Assembly: GCA_000403335.2 (NCBI GenBank)
Contig: KE159617.1
Span: 718,757 to 782,756, forward strand
DNA length: 64,000 nucleotides
Direction of reading: 5' to 3'
From: Lachnospiraceae bacterium MD335
GTDB lineage: Bacteria > Bacillota > Clostridia > Lachnospirales > Lachnospiraceae
Positions 25,258-34,703 of this stretch are shown one piece after another (position 1 is the stretch's first letter; each line of letters opens with the position of its first letter). The translations under genes and the position numbers were made by a program. The notes below the pieces were generated by a model. The model ran no database searches. It saw only the letters and a list, made by a program, of their open reading frames with translations, and was not told where the DNA came from.

Positions 25258-25932
25258 ATGGAACAATACAAAAAAGAATTTATTGAGTTTATGGTGGACT
25301 GCAATGTCCTGAAATTTGGAGAGTTTACGTTAAAAAGCGGCAGAAAGTCCCCGTTTTTTATGAATGCGGGAGCGTATGTGACAGGCTCGCAGTTAAAAAA
25401 GCTCGGACAATATTACGCGACGGCAATTCATGACAATTACGGAACGGATTTTGACGTGCTGTTTGGACCGGCGTACAAGGGAATTCCGCTTGCAGTGGCA
25501 ACGACAATGGCATTCAGCGAGCTTTACGGCAGGGACATCAGATATTGTTCCAACAGAAAAGAGGTTAAGGATCACGGCGATGTGGGAATTCTTCTTGGCA
25601 GCAGCTTAAACGACGGCGACAGGGTTGTCATTATCGAGGACGTTACGACATCGGGAAAGTCCATCGAGGAAACCTTTCCTATTTTACAGGCGCAGGCAAA
25701 TGTCGACGTGGTGGGGCTTATGGTAAGCCTAAACCGTCAGGAGCGCGGGAAGACACAGCAGAATGCTCTTGCGGAAATCCGGGAGATTTACGGGATTGAG
25801 ACAGGTGCAATTGTTACGATGGAGGAGGTTGTGGAGCATCTCTACAACAGGACATACAACGGCAGGGTGCTGATTGACGACGCTATGAAGAAGGCGATTG
25901 ATACATATTATGCACAGTACGGCGCAAAATAA
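25258..25932 (+). CDS. pyrE: Orotate phosphoribosyltransferase
   Basis: 224 residues. Joins orotate to PRPP, giving OMP in UMP synthesis. The PRPP-binding loop VVIIEDVTTSGKS is clear, and LKSGRKSPFFMNAG is the typical N-terminal motif. RBS AGGAGG lies 12 bases before the ATG. Other pyr genes are not in the window, so this copy is detached from a pyr operon. No PyrR-type leader was recognised. Confidence 0.95.
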   Translation: MEQYKKEFIEFMVDCNVLKFGEFTLKSGRKSPFFMNAGAYVTGSQLKKLGQYYATAIHDNYGTDFDVLFGPAYKGIPLAVATTMAFSELYGRDIRYCSNRKEVKDHGDVGILLGSSLNDGDRVVIIEDVTTSGKSIEETFPILQAQANVDVVGLMVSLNRQERGKTQQNALAEIREIYGIETGAIVTMEEVVEHLYNRTYNGRVLIDDAMKKAIDTYYAQYGAK

Positions 25933-25961
25933 GGATAATGGTAGAAAGGCTTGGTATTGAT

Positions 25962-26114
25962 ATGGATGAGAAAATTTACAAGACGATGGGACGTTCGGGA
26001 GCGCTTGCCATTGTGGTTGGAGTGATTTCCATTGTAGTAGGGCTTGCAAGCGGCGTGATGCTTCTGATAAGCGGCGGCAGACTGCTTGCGGGGAGGTCTA
26101 AAATTTTATTTTAA
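25962..26114 (+). CDS. Small conserved membrane protein after pyrE
   Basis: A 50-residue ORF beginning MDEKIYKTMGRSGALAI, with two short hydrophobic stretches (about 14-30 and 31-45). It starts 29 bases after pyrE, behind GTAGAAAGGC. Similar very short proteins follow pyrE in other Lachnospiraceae as I recall, which supports a real gene. Function unknown. Confidence 0.6.
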   Translation: MDEKIYKTMGRSGALAIVVGVISIVVGLASGVMLLISGGRLLAGRSKILF

Positions 26115-26187
26115 TTAAGAATGAGGTGTGGGCATTTCTGACGGAATGCCCATTGTTACTGTTTTATTCGGAAAAGGAATGTTGTTT

Positions 26188-26511
26188 ATGGCTCAAAGAT
26201 TCAGAAAATCGGGATATATTTTTACCGATAAGAAAAATCCGCGTTGGGGAATTATGTCAACCCTTTTGGGTTTGATTGCAGTGGTGTCCGTGGTGCTTGC
26301 CGTGTACTGTACATACCTTGACAAGGGCAATGCGCCGATGCAGTACGGAATGGTGGTACTCCTCTCCGTAATTTATGCCATGACAGGTATGCTTCTTGGC
26401 GTGAAATCCCTTTTGGGAAAGGATATTTTTAAGCTGTTTCCGATTATGGGGATTGTGCTGAACGTGCTTGCCGTGCTGGCTGGCGGGTTTATTTTGTATT
26501 TGGGATATTAA
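26188..26511 (+). CDS. Small four-helix membrane protein, DUF6142-like
   Basis: 107 residues from the ATG at 26188 (AAAAGGAA upstream); the in-frame ATG at 26128 lacks a ribosome site. The N-terminus RFRKSGYIFTDKKNPRWGIMS is polar and basic, followed by three to four hydrophobic helices. It resembles DUF6142 proteins of Clostridia. No function is known. It lies in a run of small membrane proteins between pyrE and an aminopeptidase gene. Confidence 0.6.
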   Translation: MAQRFRKSGYIFTDKKNPRWGIMSTLLGLIAVVSVVLAVYCTYLDKGNAPMQYGMVVLLSVIYAMTGMLLGVKSLLGKDIFKLFPIMGIVLNVLAVLAGGFILYLGY

Positions 26512-26537
26512 TTTTGTGAAAGGAATATGGTTATAAA

Positions 26538-28604
26538 ATGGAAACGATGATAGCAGAACGTTATGAATTGTGCCGTGAGCGGATTTCAGAGATTGCGCAA
26601 AATGCCGAGGTCGGTGAGGAACTGAAAGCATATTTCACGTGCGCGGCAAAACTTGCGGGTCAGATTTTAAACGCTTATGAACTTGTGGGACAAGGTTTTT
26701 TTGCTGGTGCACCGATTGCAGAATTAAGGCGTGCAAACAGGGCGCTTTACGAGGAACTTTTTTCACAAAATTATGAGCGCTGCTATGGTAATCCGGCGTA
26801 TGCCTGCAAAATGCTTGGCGCGGACAGGGGGAAAATGCTGTCGTTTTTGTATGCGGAGCTTCGCTGTATGATACCATGCGCATTTGAGCGGAGGCTTACC
26901 GATTTGGTGATCCGCATGGAGCTGTTTGTGGAAGTTTACAATATGTTTTCTTACGCAATGCAGGAGGGGGAACCTGCGCCTTCCGACGAGACGCTGCGCG
27001 ACACGATGTATTGGTTTGTCAGTGATTACTCGGAGACGACGGCGCAGTGGAGAGTGGCGACACAGGTGGATCCTGCGCATGATTTTGCGGTTCGGATTGT
27101 AATGGACAGTGATTTAAATAATGTAAGCTATCTATATAAATACGGTGAGTTTATCACGCCGGAGACGGAGGCGCTTGCACAGTATTTAGCAAGTCTTTCC
27201 GATGAACGCATTCAGCTGATTGCGGACACATATACGCAAGGGTACCGTATCGGTTTTGAGAAGGCGGGTAAGCCCTTGGAGAAAAAGGAAACGGTTGATA
27301 TTATTTATGTGCTTGGTTTTGAGCGCATTGTCAGGGCAGCAATCGGCAATTTTGCAAAAATGGGTTTAAAGCCCGTTATTTACAGGGCAAGCGACAGTAT
27401 TTTCCACAGGAAGGGCATGGGAAAATCCGGCTATTACGGTGCGGATGCAAACAAGCAGTACCGCTTTGACCATAAGGACGATATTGGGCTGTTTCTTGAT
27501 AAAAAGCTGGTCAACAGAAAGCTTGAGGTATTGCAGCTTGCTTATGAGCAGGTGAAGGACCAGGCGAGAGGCTATGCGGGTCCCGCGGTGATTGAGGTGT
27601 TTGGTGAGAAGCCGTTTGCGCCGCAGACAAAGCAGGAGGCGTGTGTGCTTCGTCCCGAACAGCAGAAGCTTTCTGCCGAGTACAGGGGAGCGTCCGCCGA
27701 GATTGTGAACCGATACATTATCGGTGAGGAGCGCAGTTTTACGGTGATTGCGTTTCCGCTGCCGGACATCGGGGAGCGCTTCGAGGAGATTTTTGACGAG
27801 ACGGTAAAGCTGAACACGCTTGATTACAAGACGTATGAGCGCGTACAGGCATTGATGATCGACGCGTTAAACACGGCGGAATATGTACGAATCAAGGGAA
27901 TGAACGGCAACCGGACGGATTTGCGGGTGGCGCTTTATCCGGTGAAAAATCCCGACAAGGAAGCGGTATTTGAGAACTGTGTGGCGGATGTGAATATTCC
28001 CGTGGGAGAGATTTTTACGTCGCCCGTGCTTGCGGGAACGAACGGAACGCTTCATGTGAGCCATGTTTTCTTAAATGAATTGGAATACCGTAATTTAGAA
28101 CTGATGTTTGAAAATGGCATGATTTCCGATTATACCTGTACCAATTTTGAGTGTGAGGAAGAAAACAAAAAATATGTTAAGGAGAACGTGCTGTTCAATT
28201 ATGATACGCTTCCAATGGGCGAGTTTGCAATCGGGACAAACACAACGGCGTATATGACGGCGAAAAAATATGACATTTCGCATCTTTTTCCGATTTTGAT
28301 TGCGGAAAAGACAGGACCGCATTTTGCGGTGGGTGATACGTGTTATTCGCGGGAAGAGGACGTAAAGCTTTACAACGAGGACGGAAAAGAGATTGTGGCG
28401 AAGGACAACGAGGTGTCGCTGCTGCGCCATAGCGAGGTGTCGAAGGCATATTTTGCCTGCCATACGGACATTACCATCCCGTATGATGAGCTTGGGGAAA
28501 TTACTGCCTGCTATGCGGACAAGACGGAATGTACGATTATTAAGAACGGCAGATTTGTCCTTGCGGGAACGCAGGAGCTGAATAATGCGTTTGATGAAAC
28601 GTAA
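26538..28604 (+). CDS. M29-type aminopeptidase, long form
   Basis: 688 residues against about 410 for AmpS/AmpT. The C-terminal half carries M29 features: PVGEIFTSPV and MGEFAIGTNT with metal-ligand Glu residues, EKTGPHFAVGDTCY and a late CHTDI with His and Asp ligands. The first 280 residues are largely helical and not part of the classic enzyme. M29 enzymes are cytosolic, metal-dependent and remove N-terminal residues from peptides. Activity is likely, but the role of the N-terminal half is unknown. Confidence 0.75.
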   Translation: METMIAERYELCRERISEIAQNAEVGEELKAYFTCAAKLAGQILNAYELVGQGFFAGAPIAELRRANRALYEELFSQNYERCYGNPAYACKMLGADRGKMLSFLYAELRCMIPCAFERRLTDLVIRMELFVEVYNMFSYAMQEGEPAPSDETLRDTMYWFVSDYSETTAQWRVATQVDPAHDFAVRIVMDSDLNNVSYLYKYGEFITPETEALAQYLASLSDERIQLIADTYTQGYRIGFEKAGKPLEKKETVDIIYVLGFERIVRAAIGNFAKMGLKPVIYRASDSIFHRKGMGKSGYYGADANKQYRFDHKDDIGLFLDKKLVNRKLEVLQLAYEQVKDQARGYAGPAVIEVFGEKPFAPQTKQEACVLRPEQQKLSAEYRGASAEIVNRYIIGEERSFTVIAFPLPDIGERFEEIFDETVKLNTLDYKTYERVQALMIDALNTAEYVRIKGMNGNRTDLRVALYPVKNPDKEAVFENCVADVNIPVGEIFTSPVLAGTNGTLHVSHVFLNELEYRNLELMFENGMISDYTCTNFECEEENKKYVKENVLFNYDTLPMGEFAIGTNTTAYMTAKKYDISHLFPILIAEKTGPHFAVGDTCYSREEDVKLYNEDGKEIVAKDNEVSLLRHSEVSKAYFACHTDITIPYDELGEITACYADKTECTIIKNGRFVLAGTQELNNAFDET

Positions 28605-28643
28605 CAAATGCAATAAAATATAAAACTTTTGTCGTTTTAAGTT

Positions 28644-28672
28644 GACGTATTACCGTATTATTTGTAAACTAA
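28644..28672 (+). promoter_or_regulatory. Putative promoter of the purE operon
   Basis: TTGACG (28644-28649), 17 bases, TAAACT (28667-28672). The leader then contains the hairpin at 28696-28719. A purine riboswitch consensus was looked for and not found. Confidence 0.45.
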
Positions 28673-28695
28673 TATATAGAAAAAACTGGCAAATT

Positions 28696-28719
28696 TCTGC
28701 GGAGACGTAAATCCGCAGA
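28696..28719 (+). promoter_or_regulatory. Hairpin in the purE leader
   Basis: TCTGCGGA pairs with TCCGCAGA around an 8-base loop, 16 bases before the AGAGGAGGA ribosome site of purE. No T-run follows. It could influence message stability or translation. Confidence 0.45.
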
Positions 28720-28749
28720 TCATATAAAGTGGCTAAGAGGAGGAAGATT

Positions 28750-29259
28750 ATGGCACAGGTCGGTATTGTAATGGGTTCGGATTCGGATATGCCTGTTATG
28801 GCAAAGGCGGCGGATATTTTGGAGGAGCTCGGCGTTTCCTATGAAATGACAATTATTTCCGCACACAGAGAACCCGACGTGTTTTTTGAATATGCAAAGA
28901 CAGCGGAGGAGAAAGGTTTTAAGGTGATTATTGCAGGCGCAGGGATGGCGGCGCATCTGCCGGGAATGTGCGCGGCAATTTTTCCGATGCCCGTTATCGG
29001 TATCCCAATGCACACCACGTCGCTTGGCGGACGCGATTCGCTTTATTCCATTGTGCAGATGCCCTCAGGGATTCCGGTGGCAACGGTGGCAATCAACGGC
29101 GGCGCAAATGCAGGGCTGCTTGCGGCAAAAATTCTTGCGACGTCGGACAGCGGTCTTTTGGAGAAGCTCAAAGCGTATTCAAAGCGCTTAAAGGAGCAGG
29201 TGCAGGCGAAGGACGCGAAATTGCAGGAGCTCGGTTATCAGGAATATTTGAAAAAATAA
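28750..29259 (+). CDS. purE: N5-carboxyaminoimidazole ribonucleotide mutase
   Basis: 169 residues from the ATG at 28750, six bases after AGAGGAGGA; an in-frame GTG at 28729 is less likely. Class I PurE motifs are MGSDSDMPVM, SAHREPD and AGAGMAAHLPGM. The enzyme makes CAIR in purine synthesis. The usual Gly-Gly after GA is Gly-Met here. purK, which supplies N5-CAIR to class I PurE, is not adjacent, so its location should be known before fixing the reaction. Confidence 0.93.
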   Translation: MAQVGIVMGSDSDMPVMAKAADILEELGVSYEMTIISAHREPDVFFEYAKTAEEKGFKVIIAGAGMAAHLPGMCAAIFPMPVIGIPMHTTSLGGRDSLYSIVQMPSGIPVATVAINGGANAGLLAAKILATSDSGLLEKLKAYSKRLKEQVQAKDAKLQELGYQEYLKK

Positions 29260-29309
29260 ACGCAAACAGGAAATAATGAAGGATAGTGTGAAGTCAAAGA
29301 TTTCATACG

Positions 29310-29337
29310 GCAAACTTGAGAGGAAACTCAAATTTGC
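29310..29337 (+). promoter_or_regulatory. Hairpin between purE and purM
   Basis: GCAAACTTGAG (29310-29320) pairs with CTCAAATTTGC (29327-29337) at 10 of 11 positions around a 6-base loop, 14 bases before the GGAGG of purM. There is no T-run. The 105-base purE-purM gap holds nothing else I recognise. Confidence 0.45.
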
Positions 29338-29364
29338 AGGCATCGAAAAAATGGAGGATAATAA

Positions 29365-30390
29365 ATGGATTACAAAAATGCAGGCGTAGATATTGAGGCG
29401 GGTTATAAATCCGTGGAGCTGATGAAACAATACGTGAAGAAAACCATGCGCCCGGAGGTGCTTGGCGGGCTCGGCGGATTTTCAGGAGCATTCTCTTTGG
29501 AGAAGATAAAAAATATGGAAAAACCGACACTTGTGTCAGGTACGGATGGAGTCGGTACCAAAATCAAGCTTGCATTTTTGATGGACAAGCATGATACGGT
29601 GGGAATTGACTGTGTGGCAATGTGCGTGAACGACATTGCGTGCGCGGGCGGAGAGCCGCTGTTTTTCCTTGACTATATTGCATGCGGAAAGAATGAGCCG
29701 GAAAAAATTGCGACGATTGTTAAGGGTGTTGCCGAGGGCTGTAAGCAGTGCGGTGCGGCGCTCATTGGCGGCGAGACGGCGGAGCATCCGGGACTGATGC
29801 CTGAGGATGAGTATGATCTTGCAGGCTTTGCGGTCGGCGTGGTTGACGAGAAGGACTTAATTACAGGGAAAGACCTGAAGGCAGGAGACGTGCTGATTGG
29901 CATTGCGTCAAGCGGTGTGCACAGCAACGGATTTTCACTCGTCAGAAAAGTGTTTGAAATGACAAAGGAAAGCCTTGATACATATTATGATGTACTGGGT
30001 AAGACGCTTGGCGAGGCTTTGATTGAGCCCACGAGGATTTATGTGAAAGCGCTTCGGGAAGTGAAAGACGCAGGCGTGACGGTTAAGGGATGCAGCCATA
30101 TCACAGGCGGAGGCTTTTATGAGAATATTCCGCGCATGCTTCCCGACGGGGTAAAAGCGGTGGTGAAAAAGGACAGCTATGACATTCCCGCCATTTTTAA
30201 ACTTTTGCAGGAGAAGGGCGGTATCACGGAGCAGATGATGTACAATACCTATAACATGGGTCTTGGCATGATTGTTGCCGTTGACCCTGCGGATGCGGAC
30301 AAAGCGATGGCGGCAATTGAGGCGGCAGGTGAGAAGTGCTTTATTGTCGGTGATATTCAGGACGGTGAAAAGGGAGTAACGTTATGCTGA
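29365..30390 (+). CDS. purM: Phosphoribosylformylglycinamidine cyclo-ligase
   Basis: 341 residues, standard length. Makes AIR from FGAM with ATP. Motifs: [22 protein letters not shown] and the Gly-rich [14 protein letters not shown] of the PurM/SelD ATP-binding fold. Its last seven bases overlap the purN start, so the two are probably translationally coupled. RBS GGAGG is 9 bases upstream. Confidence 0.96.
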   Translation: MDYKNAGVDIEAGYKSVELMKQYVKKTMRPEVLGGLGGFSGAFSLEKIKNMEKPTLVSGTDGVGTKIKLAFLMDKHDTVGIDCVAMCVNDIACAGGEPLFFLDYIACGKNEPEKIATIVKGVAEGCKQCGAALIGGETAEHPGLMPEDEYDLAGFAVGVVDEKDLITGKDLKAGDVLIGIASSGVHSNGFSLVRKVFEMTKESLDTYYDVLGKTLGEALIEPTRIYVKALREVKDAGVTVKGCSHITGGGFYENIPRMLPDGVKAVVKKDSYDIPAIFKLLQEKGGITEQMMYNTYNMGLGMIVAVDPADADKAMAAIEAAGEKCFIVGDIQDGEKGVTLC

Positions 30391-30983
30391 AAATATGCGT
30401 GTGCGTATCGGGCGGAGGCACGAATTTACAGGCAATTATGGACGCGATTGATACGGGAAAAATTACAAACACCCAAATTGTGCAGGTCATCAGCAACAAT
30501 AAAAACGCCTATGCGCTGGAACGTGCAAGAAACAAAGGGATTGCGGCAAAGGCAGTTTCTCCCAAGGATTTTGAAAACAGGGAACATTTTAATGAAGCAT
30601 TTTTAGCGTGCTTAGATGCGGTCAATCCGGATTTAATCGTGCTTGCCGGATTTTTGGTGGTACTTCCGCCTGCGATGATTGAAAAATATGAGGGACGCAT
30701 TATTAACATCCATCCTTCGCTTATCCCGTCGTTTTGTGGGAAAGGCTTTTATGGCTTGAAGGTGCATGAGGCGGCGCTTGAGCGGGGCGTTAAGATTACG
30801 GGTGCGACGGTACATTACGTTGATGCAGGGACAGATACCGGACCGATTATTCTGCAAAAGGCAGTGGAGGTTTTGCAGGACGACACGCCCGAAACGCTGC
30901 AAAGGCGCGTGATGGAAGAGGCAGAGTGGCAGATTTTGCCGCAGGCGATACAAATGATTGCAAACGGGAAGGTTGAAAATTAG
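30384..30983 (+). CDS. purN: Phosphoribosylglycinamide formyltransferase
   Basis: 199 residues. Transfers formyl from 10-formyl-THF to GAR. Visible motifs: [13 protein letters not shown] near the N-terminus (GAR binding), the catalytic segment [18 protein letters not shown] and [11 protein letters not shown]. All active-site Asn, His and Asp positions are present. It overlaps purM by 7 bases and is followed by purD after 32 bases. Confidence 0.95.
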   Translation: MLKICVCVSGGGTNLQAIMDAIDTGKITNTQIVQVISNNKNAYALERARNKGIAAKAVSPKDFENREHFNEAFLACLDAVNPDLIVLAGFLVVLPPAMIEKYEGRIINIHPSLIPSFCGKGFYGLKVHEAALERGVKITGATVHYVDAGTDTGPIILQKAVEVLQDDTPETLQRRVMEEAEWQILPQAIQMIANGKVEN

Positions 30984-31015
30984 TATTTTTAATCCGGGAA
31001 AGGAGCATAGTTACG

Positions 31016-32290
31016 GTGAAAATTTTAATAGTAGGAAGCGGCGGAAGGGAGCATGCAATTGCTGCAAGTGTGGCGAAAAGCCCGAAGGCAGATAAGATTT
31101 ACTGTGCGCCTGGAAATGCCGGTATCGGACAGATTGCGGAGTGCGTGCCGATTGGCGCGATGGAGTTTGATAAATTAGTAACATTCGCAAAAGAGAAGGA
31201 AATCGACTTAACGATTATCGGAATGGACGATCCCCTTGTGGGCGGTATCGTGGACGCGTTTGAAGCGGAAGGACTTCGGGTATTCGGACCGCGAAAGAAC
31301 GCGGCAATCCTTGAAGGCTCGAAGGCATTTTCCAAAGATTTGATGAAAAAGTACAATATTCCGACAGCCGCATACGAGACCTTTGACAATGCAGATAAGG
31401 CGCTTGCATATCTTGAGACAGCACAGTTTCCGATTGTCTTAAAGGCGGACGGGCTTGCGCTTGGAAAGGGCGTTTTGATTTGCAATACCTTAGAGGAGGC
31501 AAAGGACGGCGTAAAGTCCATTATGCTGGATAAGCAGTTTGGCACGGCGGGGAACCGCATGGTGATTGAGGAGTTTATGACAGGACGCGAGGTTTCCGTG
31601 CTTTCCTATGTCGACGGGAAGACGATTAAGACAATGACTTCGGCGCAGGACCACAAGCGTGCGAAGGATGGTGACCAAGGGCTGAATACGGGTGGAATGG
31701 GAACGTTTTCACCAAGCCCGTTTTACACGGAAGAAGTCGATGCGTTTTGTAAAGAACATATTTATCAGGCGACGGTCGACGCGATGGCGGCAGAGGGCAG
31801 GGAGTTTAAGGGTATTATCTTTTTTGGGTTAATGCTCACGTCGAAGGGACCAAGGGTGCTGGAGTACAATGCACGGTTTGGAGACCCCGAGGCGCAGGTG
31901 GTGCTTCCGCGCATGAAAAATGATATGATTGACGTGCTTGAGGCATGTATTGACGGGAAGCTTGACGAGATTGACTTGCAGTTTGAAGAGAATGCCGCGG
32001 TGTGCGTGGTGCTTGCAAGCGACGGCTATCCTGTAAAATACGAAAAGGGACTGGAAATCAGGGGACTTGAAAATTTTGAAGATAAGGAGGGGTATTACTG
32101 CTTTCATGCAGGCACAAAGCTTGACGATAACGGCAGATTTGTCACAAATGGGGGGCGTGTGCTTGGCGTGACGGCGAAGGGGGCTGACTTGAAAGAAGCG
32201 CGTAAAAACGCGTATGCAGCGACCGCGTGGGTTGACTTTGACAATAAGTATATGAGAAACGATATTGGAAAAGCGATTGACGAGGCGTAG
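31016..32290 (+). CDS. purD: Phosphoribosylamine-glycine ligase
   Basis: 424 residues from a GTG start behind GGGAAAGGAG. ATP-grasp enzyme joining PRA and glycine to GAR. Motifs: VGSGGREHAI, LKADGLALGKGV, NTGGMGTFSPSP and EYNARFGDPEAQV. It closes a purE-M-N-D cluster; purF, purC, purL and purH are not in the window. Confidence 0.96.
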   Translation: MKILIVGSGGREHAIAASVAKSPKADKIYCAPGNAGIGQIAECVPIGAMEFDKLVTFAKEKEIDLTIIGMDDPLVGGIVDAFEAEGLRVFGPRKNAAILEGSKAFSKDLMKKYNIPTAAYETFDNADKALAYLETAQFPIVLKADGLALGKGVLICNTLEEAKDGVKSIMLDKQFGTAGNRMVIEEFMTGREVSVLSYVDGKTIKTMTSAQDHKRAKDGDQGLNTGGMGTFSPSPFYTEEVDAFCKEHIYQATVDAMAAEGREFKGIIFFGLMLTSKGPRVLEYNARFGDPEAQVVLPRMKNDMIDVLEACIDGKLDEIDLQFEENAAVCVVLASDGYPVKYEKGLEIRGLENFEDKEGYYCFHAGTKLDDNGRFVTNGGRVLGVTAKGADLKEARKNAYAATAWVDFDNKYMRNDIGKAIDEA

Positions 32291-32337
32291 AGGAGACGGA
32301 ATATATAGTGGGTTGACAGAAGAATGGAGGATTATTG

Positions 32338-33909
32338 ATGAGAAACATTAGAGGAAGCGTGAAGCACATTTTTGCGGCATTATTGTTTTGTTTGGTTTTG
32401 GGCATGACAATGGTGTGTCTTGCCGACGAGAAGGGCACTGTTAAGGTCGAGAGTGCAAAAATCAGGGAGACGGCGGATACGACAAGCAAGCAGCTTGGAA
32501 GTGTTGCAAAGGGGGGCACTGTTGATATTATCGGGGAGACGACAGGCACGGACGGAAAGAAGTGGTATCAGGTTTATGTCGATGCGAACACGAAAGGCTA
32601 TATTCGTGCTGACCTGATTGACAGAAGCGGTTCGGGCTCACTGCCTACGGTGAATGCTCCGGCAAATACAGGTGAAAACACGGCAGCGAATGCAGGCGAG
32701 AGCACATTAACCGTTACGCCGACGCAGGCGAGGGCTGCTACGGTTGTAAAGAACGGTGTACGCGTCAGAAAAAGTGCGTCGACCGACAGCACGGAGGTTG
32801 CTACGGTAAGCCGCGGCATTGTGGTTGCCGTGACGGGAGAGACGACGGGAACGGACAATCAAAAGTGGTTTCAGGTAACGTTTAAGCACAGCGATAAAGA
32901 TATTAACGGTTTTATCCGTTCGGATTTGATTACGTTTGACAATGTGCCTGATGATCCGGCGATTTCTGAGATTACGGGCGCTGAAAATGCGGAAGGACAG
33001 CCGGAGACAGAGCCGGAAACACAGCCGCAGGAGGAAGAGCCAAAGCAGGAGGACAATTCCGACGCGGATGAGTATGCGGGTGTGATTTATATGAATGTGG
33101 ACGAAGAACCGTATGTGATGCCGGGCTTTGAGCTTGTATCGCTTGATTGGAATAATCAGAAAATCAAAGCGTACAGAAACGGAACCTTTTTTATTCTTTA
33201 TGCACAAAAGCAGAACGGGGAAGAGGGCTGGTACCTGTTTGACAGAGAATTAAACGTATATCAGAGGTATCCGTATACGGCGGAAAATGTGACCGTTCCA
33301 AATGAAATGGCTTTGAGCGGGAATCTTGTCCCGATCATAGCGATGGGTGTTGTGATTGTGATTATGGCAGTGGTTATCCTGCTTTTATTTGTAAAATTGA
33401 AAGGAAACGGCGGCTATTATGAAGAGTACGATGAGGATGACGACTATCCTGATGAGGATGATGATATAGACGATTTGGAAGAACTCGACGATATAGAGGA
33501 AGCACCGCAGCCTGTGCGCCGTCCCGCACCGCAGGGGCAGGGAAGGCAGCCGGCACGCCGTCCCGCACCGCAGGGACCGGGCGGACAGCCGCCGCGCCGT
33601 CCGACGCCGCAGGGACCAAATGGACAACCGCCGCGCCGTCCCACACCGCAGGGACCGGGAGGAGCGCCGCAGGGACCGGGCGGACAGCCGCCGCGCCGTC
33701 TGACGCCTCAGGGAAGCATGCCGCAAGGAAATAATGGACAGCCGGCACGCCGTCCTGCATCACAGGGACCAAGCGGTCATCCGCAGGGGCAAAGAAGACC
33801 TAATCCGCAAAATAACCGTCCGCCGCAGAATATGCAGCAGCAAAGAGGGCAGAAGGCAAAGAGTATGCTTGCGAATGACGAGGATGATATGGATTTTATT
33901 GATATTTAA
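32338..33909 (+). CDS. SH3b membrane protein with acidic and proline-rich cytoplasmic tail
   Basis: 523 residues. Signal peptide 1-29; bacterial SH3 domains at about 34-97 and 133-203; Glu/Gln-rich linker; a conserved block at about 245-312; one membrane helix at 330-352; then a strongly acidic stretch (360-388) and proline-rich repeats of the type RRPxPQGPGGQPP (392-482). The last residues are acidic (DEDDMDFIDI). SH3b domains usually bind cell wall outside, which places the repeat tail inside the cell. That layout suggests a wall-to-cytoplasm scaffold; no enzyme domain is present. Start ATG follows TGGAGG. Confidence 0.8.
   Translation: MRNIRGSVKHIFAALLFCLVLGMTMVCLADEKGTVKVESAKIRETADTTSKQLGSVAKGGTVDIIGETTGTDGKKWYQVYVDANTKGYIRADLIDRSGSGSLPTVNAPANTGENTAANAGESTLTVTPTQARAATVVKNGVRVRKSASTDSTEVATVSRGIVVAVTGETTGTDNQKWFQVTFKHSDKDINGFIRSDLITFDNVPDDPAISEITGAENAEGQPETEPETQPQEEEPKQEDNSDADEYAGVIYMNVDEEPYVMPGFELVSLDWNNQKIKAYRNGTFFILYAQKQNGEEGWYLFDRELNVYQRYPYTAENVTVPNEMALSGNLVPIIAMGVVIVIMAVVILLLFVKLKGNGGYYEEYDEDDDYPDEDDDIDDLEELDDIEEAPQPVRRPAPQGQGRQPARRPAPQGPGGQPPRRPTPQGPNGQPPRRPTPQGPGGAPQGPGGQPPRRLTPQGSMPQGNNGQPARRPASQGPSGHPQGQRRPNPQNNRPPQNMQQQRGQKAKSMLANDEDDMDFIDI
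33511..33784 (+). repeat. Tandem proline/arginine-rich coding repeat
   Basis: Imperfect repeats of about 36 bases encode RRPxPQGPGGQPP-like units (residues about 392-482 of the SH3b protein). GC content is far above the surrounding sequence. Copy number is prone to slip and could differ between strains. Confidence 0.8.
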
Positions 33910-33922
33910 CTGCAATTAACAT

Positions 33923-33961
33923 ACTGATAAAGCGTGTGCGTGTGTGCACGCTTTTATCAGT
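33923..33961 (+). terminator. Terminator-like hairpin after the SH3b gene
   Basis: ACTGATAAAGCGTG pairs with CACGCTTTTATCAGT around a short loop, with one bulge. The T-rich stretch is inside the 3' arm rather than after it. Termination is plausible but not certain. Confidence 0.5.
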
Positions 33962-34006
33962 TCTGTATAGGAATAATATAACAAAAGGAAGGAGCAGGAT
34001 TACCAA

Positions 34007-34567
34007 ATGCAGTTTAAAGGAATTTCAAAAAAAGAAGCGGGTAAATTTATTACACGCTATGACATTGTTTATGAGACGGTGGATAAAAAGGAGAAAATAT
34101 ACGAAATTATCAGCCGCAATAAGGCGCTTGACACGTTGGAGGCACTGAATGGGAAAAAGCCTGATTCAGTGGTGATTATCGTTACGGACGAGAGCGGTGA
34201 GCGGCTTTTGATTAACAAGGAGTTTCGCATGGCAGTCGGTGACTGGGTGTATAATTTTCCCGCAGGCTTGATTGACGAGGGAGAGGAGCCGCTTGAGAGC
34301 GCAAAGCGCGAGCTTTGGGAGGAAACAGGTCTTGAATTGTATGAAATTGATGATTTTATCGGTCCAAGCTACAGTGCAGTTGGTTTTAGTAATGAGATTA
34401 ATGTATGCGTGGTAGGGAAGGCGAAGGGTGCATTTCGTGCAAGCACATCGACGGTAGAAGAGATTGAGCCAAAGTGGTTTACGAAAGAGGAGCTTAGGGA
34501 ACTGTTGAAGACGGCGCGTTTTGCCGCAAGAACACAGGCATACTGCTATCTGTGGTCGAAATCGTGA
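34007..34567 (+). CDS. NUDIX hydrolase, ADP-ribose pyrophosphatase-like
   Basis: 186 residues. The Nudix box GLIDEGEEPLESAKRELWEETG (split here as G-x5-E-x7-REL-x-EE-x-G) is complete. NFPAGLIDEG before it is typical of ADP-sugar pyrophosphatases. The N-terminus (about 1-50) is an extra strand-rich dimerisation region. Substrate is a family guess. A second NUDIX gene lies at 47584. Confidence 0.85.
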   Translation: MQFKGISKKEAGKFITRYDIVYETVDKKEKIYEIISRNKALDTLEALNGKKPDSVVIIVTDESGERLLINKEFRMAVGDWVYNFPAGLIDEGEEPLESAKRELWEETGLELYEIDDFIGPSYSAVGFSNEINVCVVGKAKGAFRASTSTVEEIEPKWFTKEELRELLKTARFAARTQAYCYLWSKS

Positions 34568-34623
34568 CCTTTGTATATTTTTTGGTACATTGGAAAAATA
34601 TTGGAAAAATATACAAAAAACGG

Positions 34624-34652
34624 TTGACAGATATATGCATAAGTGATATATT
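34624..34652 (+). promoter_or_regulatory. Strong promoter of the metQ-like gene
   Basis: Consensus TTGACA (34624-34629), 17 bases, TATATT (34647-34652). Transcription would start around 34659, directly at the palindrome that follows. Confidence 0.65.
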
Positions 34653-34661
34653 CCTCATATA

Positions 34662-34678
34662 CCTACTAAACAAGTAGG
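34662..34678. promoter_or_regulatory. Operator-like palindrome at the metQ-like start site
   Basis: CCTACT-AAACA-AGTAGG sits just after the -10 element, where a bound repressor would block initiation. It resembles, from memory, sites of Rrf2-family cysteine-metabolism regulators such as CymR. The palindrome is seen; the regulator is inference. Confidence 0.45.
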
Positions 34679-34703
34679 AATTGAGTACGCAAATGAAGGA
34701 GAC

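Noticed and set aside
28605..28749. Purine riboswitch upstream of purE
   Set aside because: The conserved purine-aptamer motifs are not present; only a simple hairpin is seen.
33374..33772. Long minus-strand ORFs opposite the SH3b gene
   Set aside because: They are the complement of the GC-rich proline repeat, with biased composition and no start signals.
33511..33784. CRISPR-like direct repeats
   Set aside because: Repeats are in frame, imperfect, and code for proline/arginine motifs; there are no spacers or cas genes.
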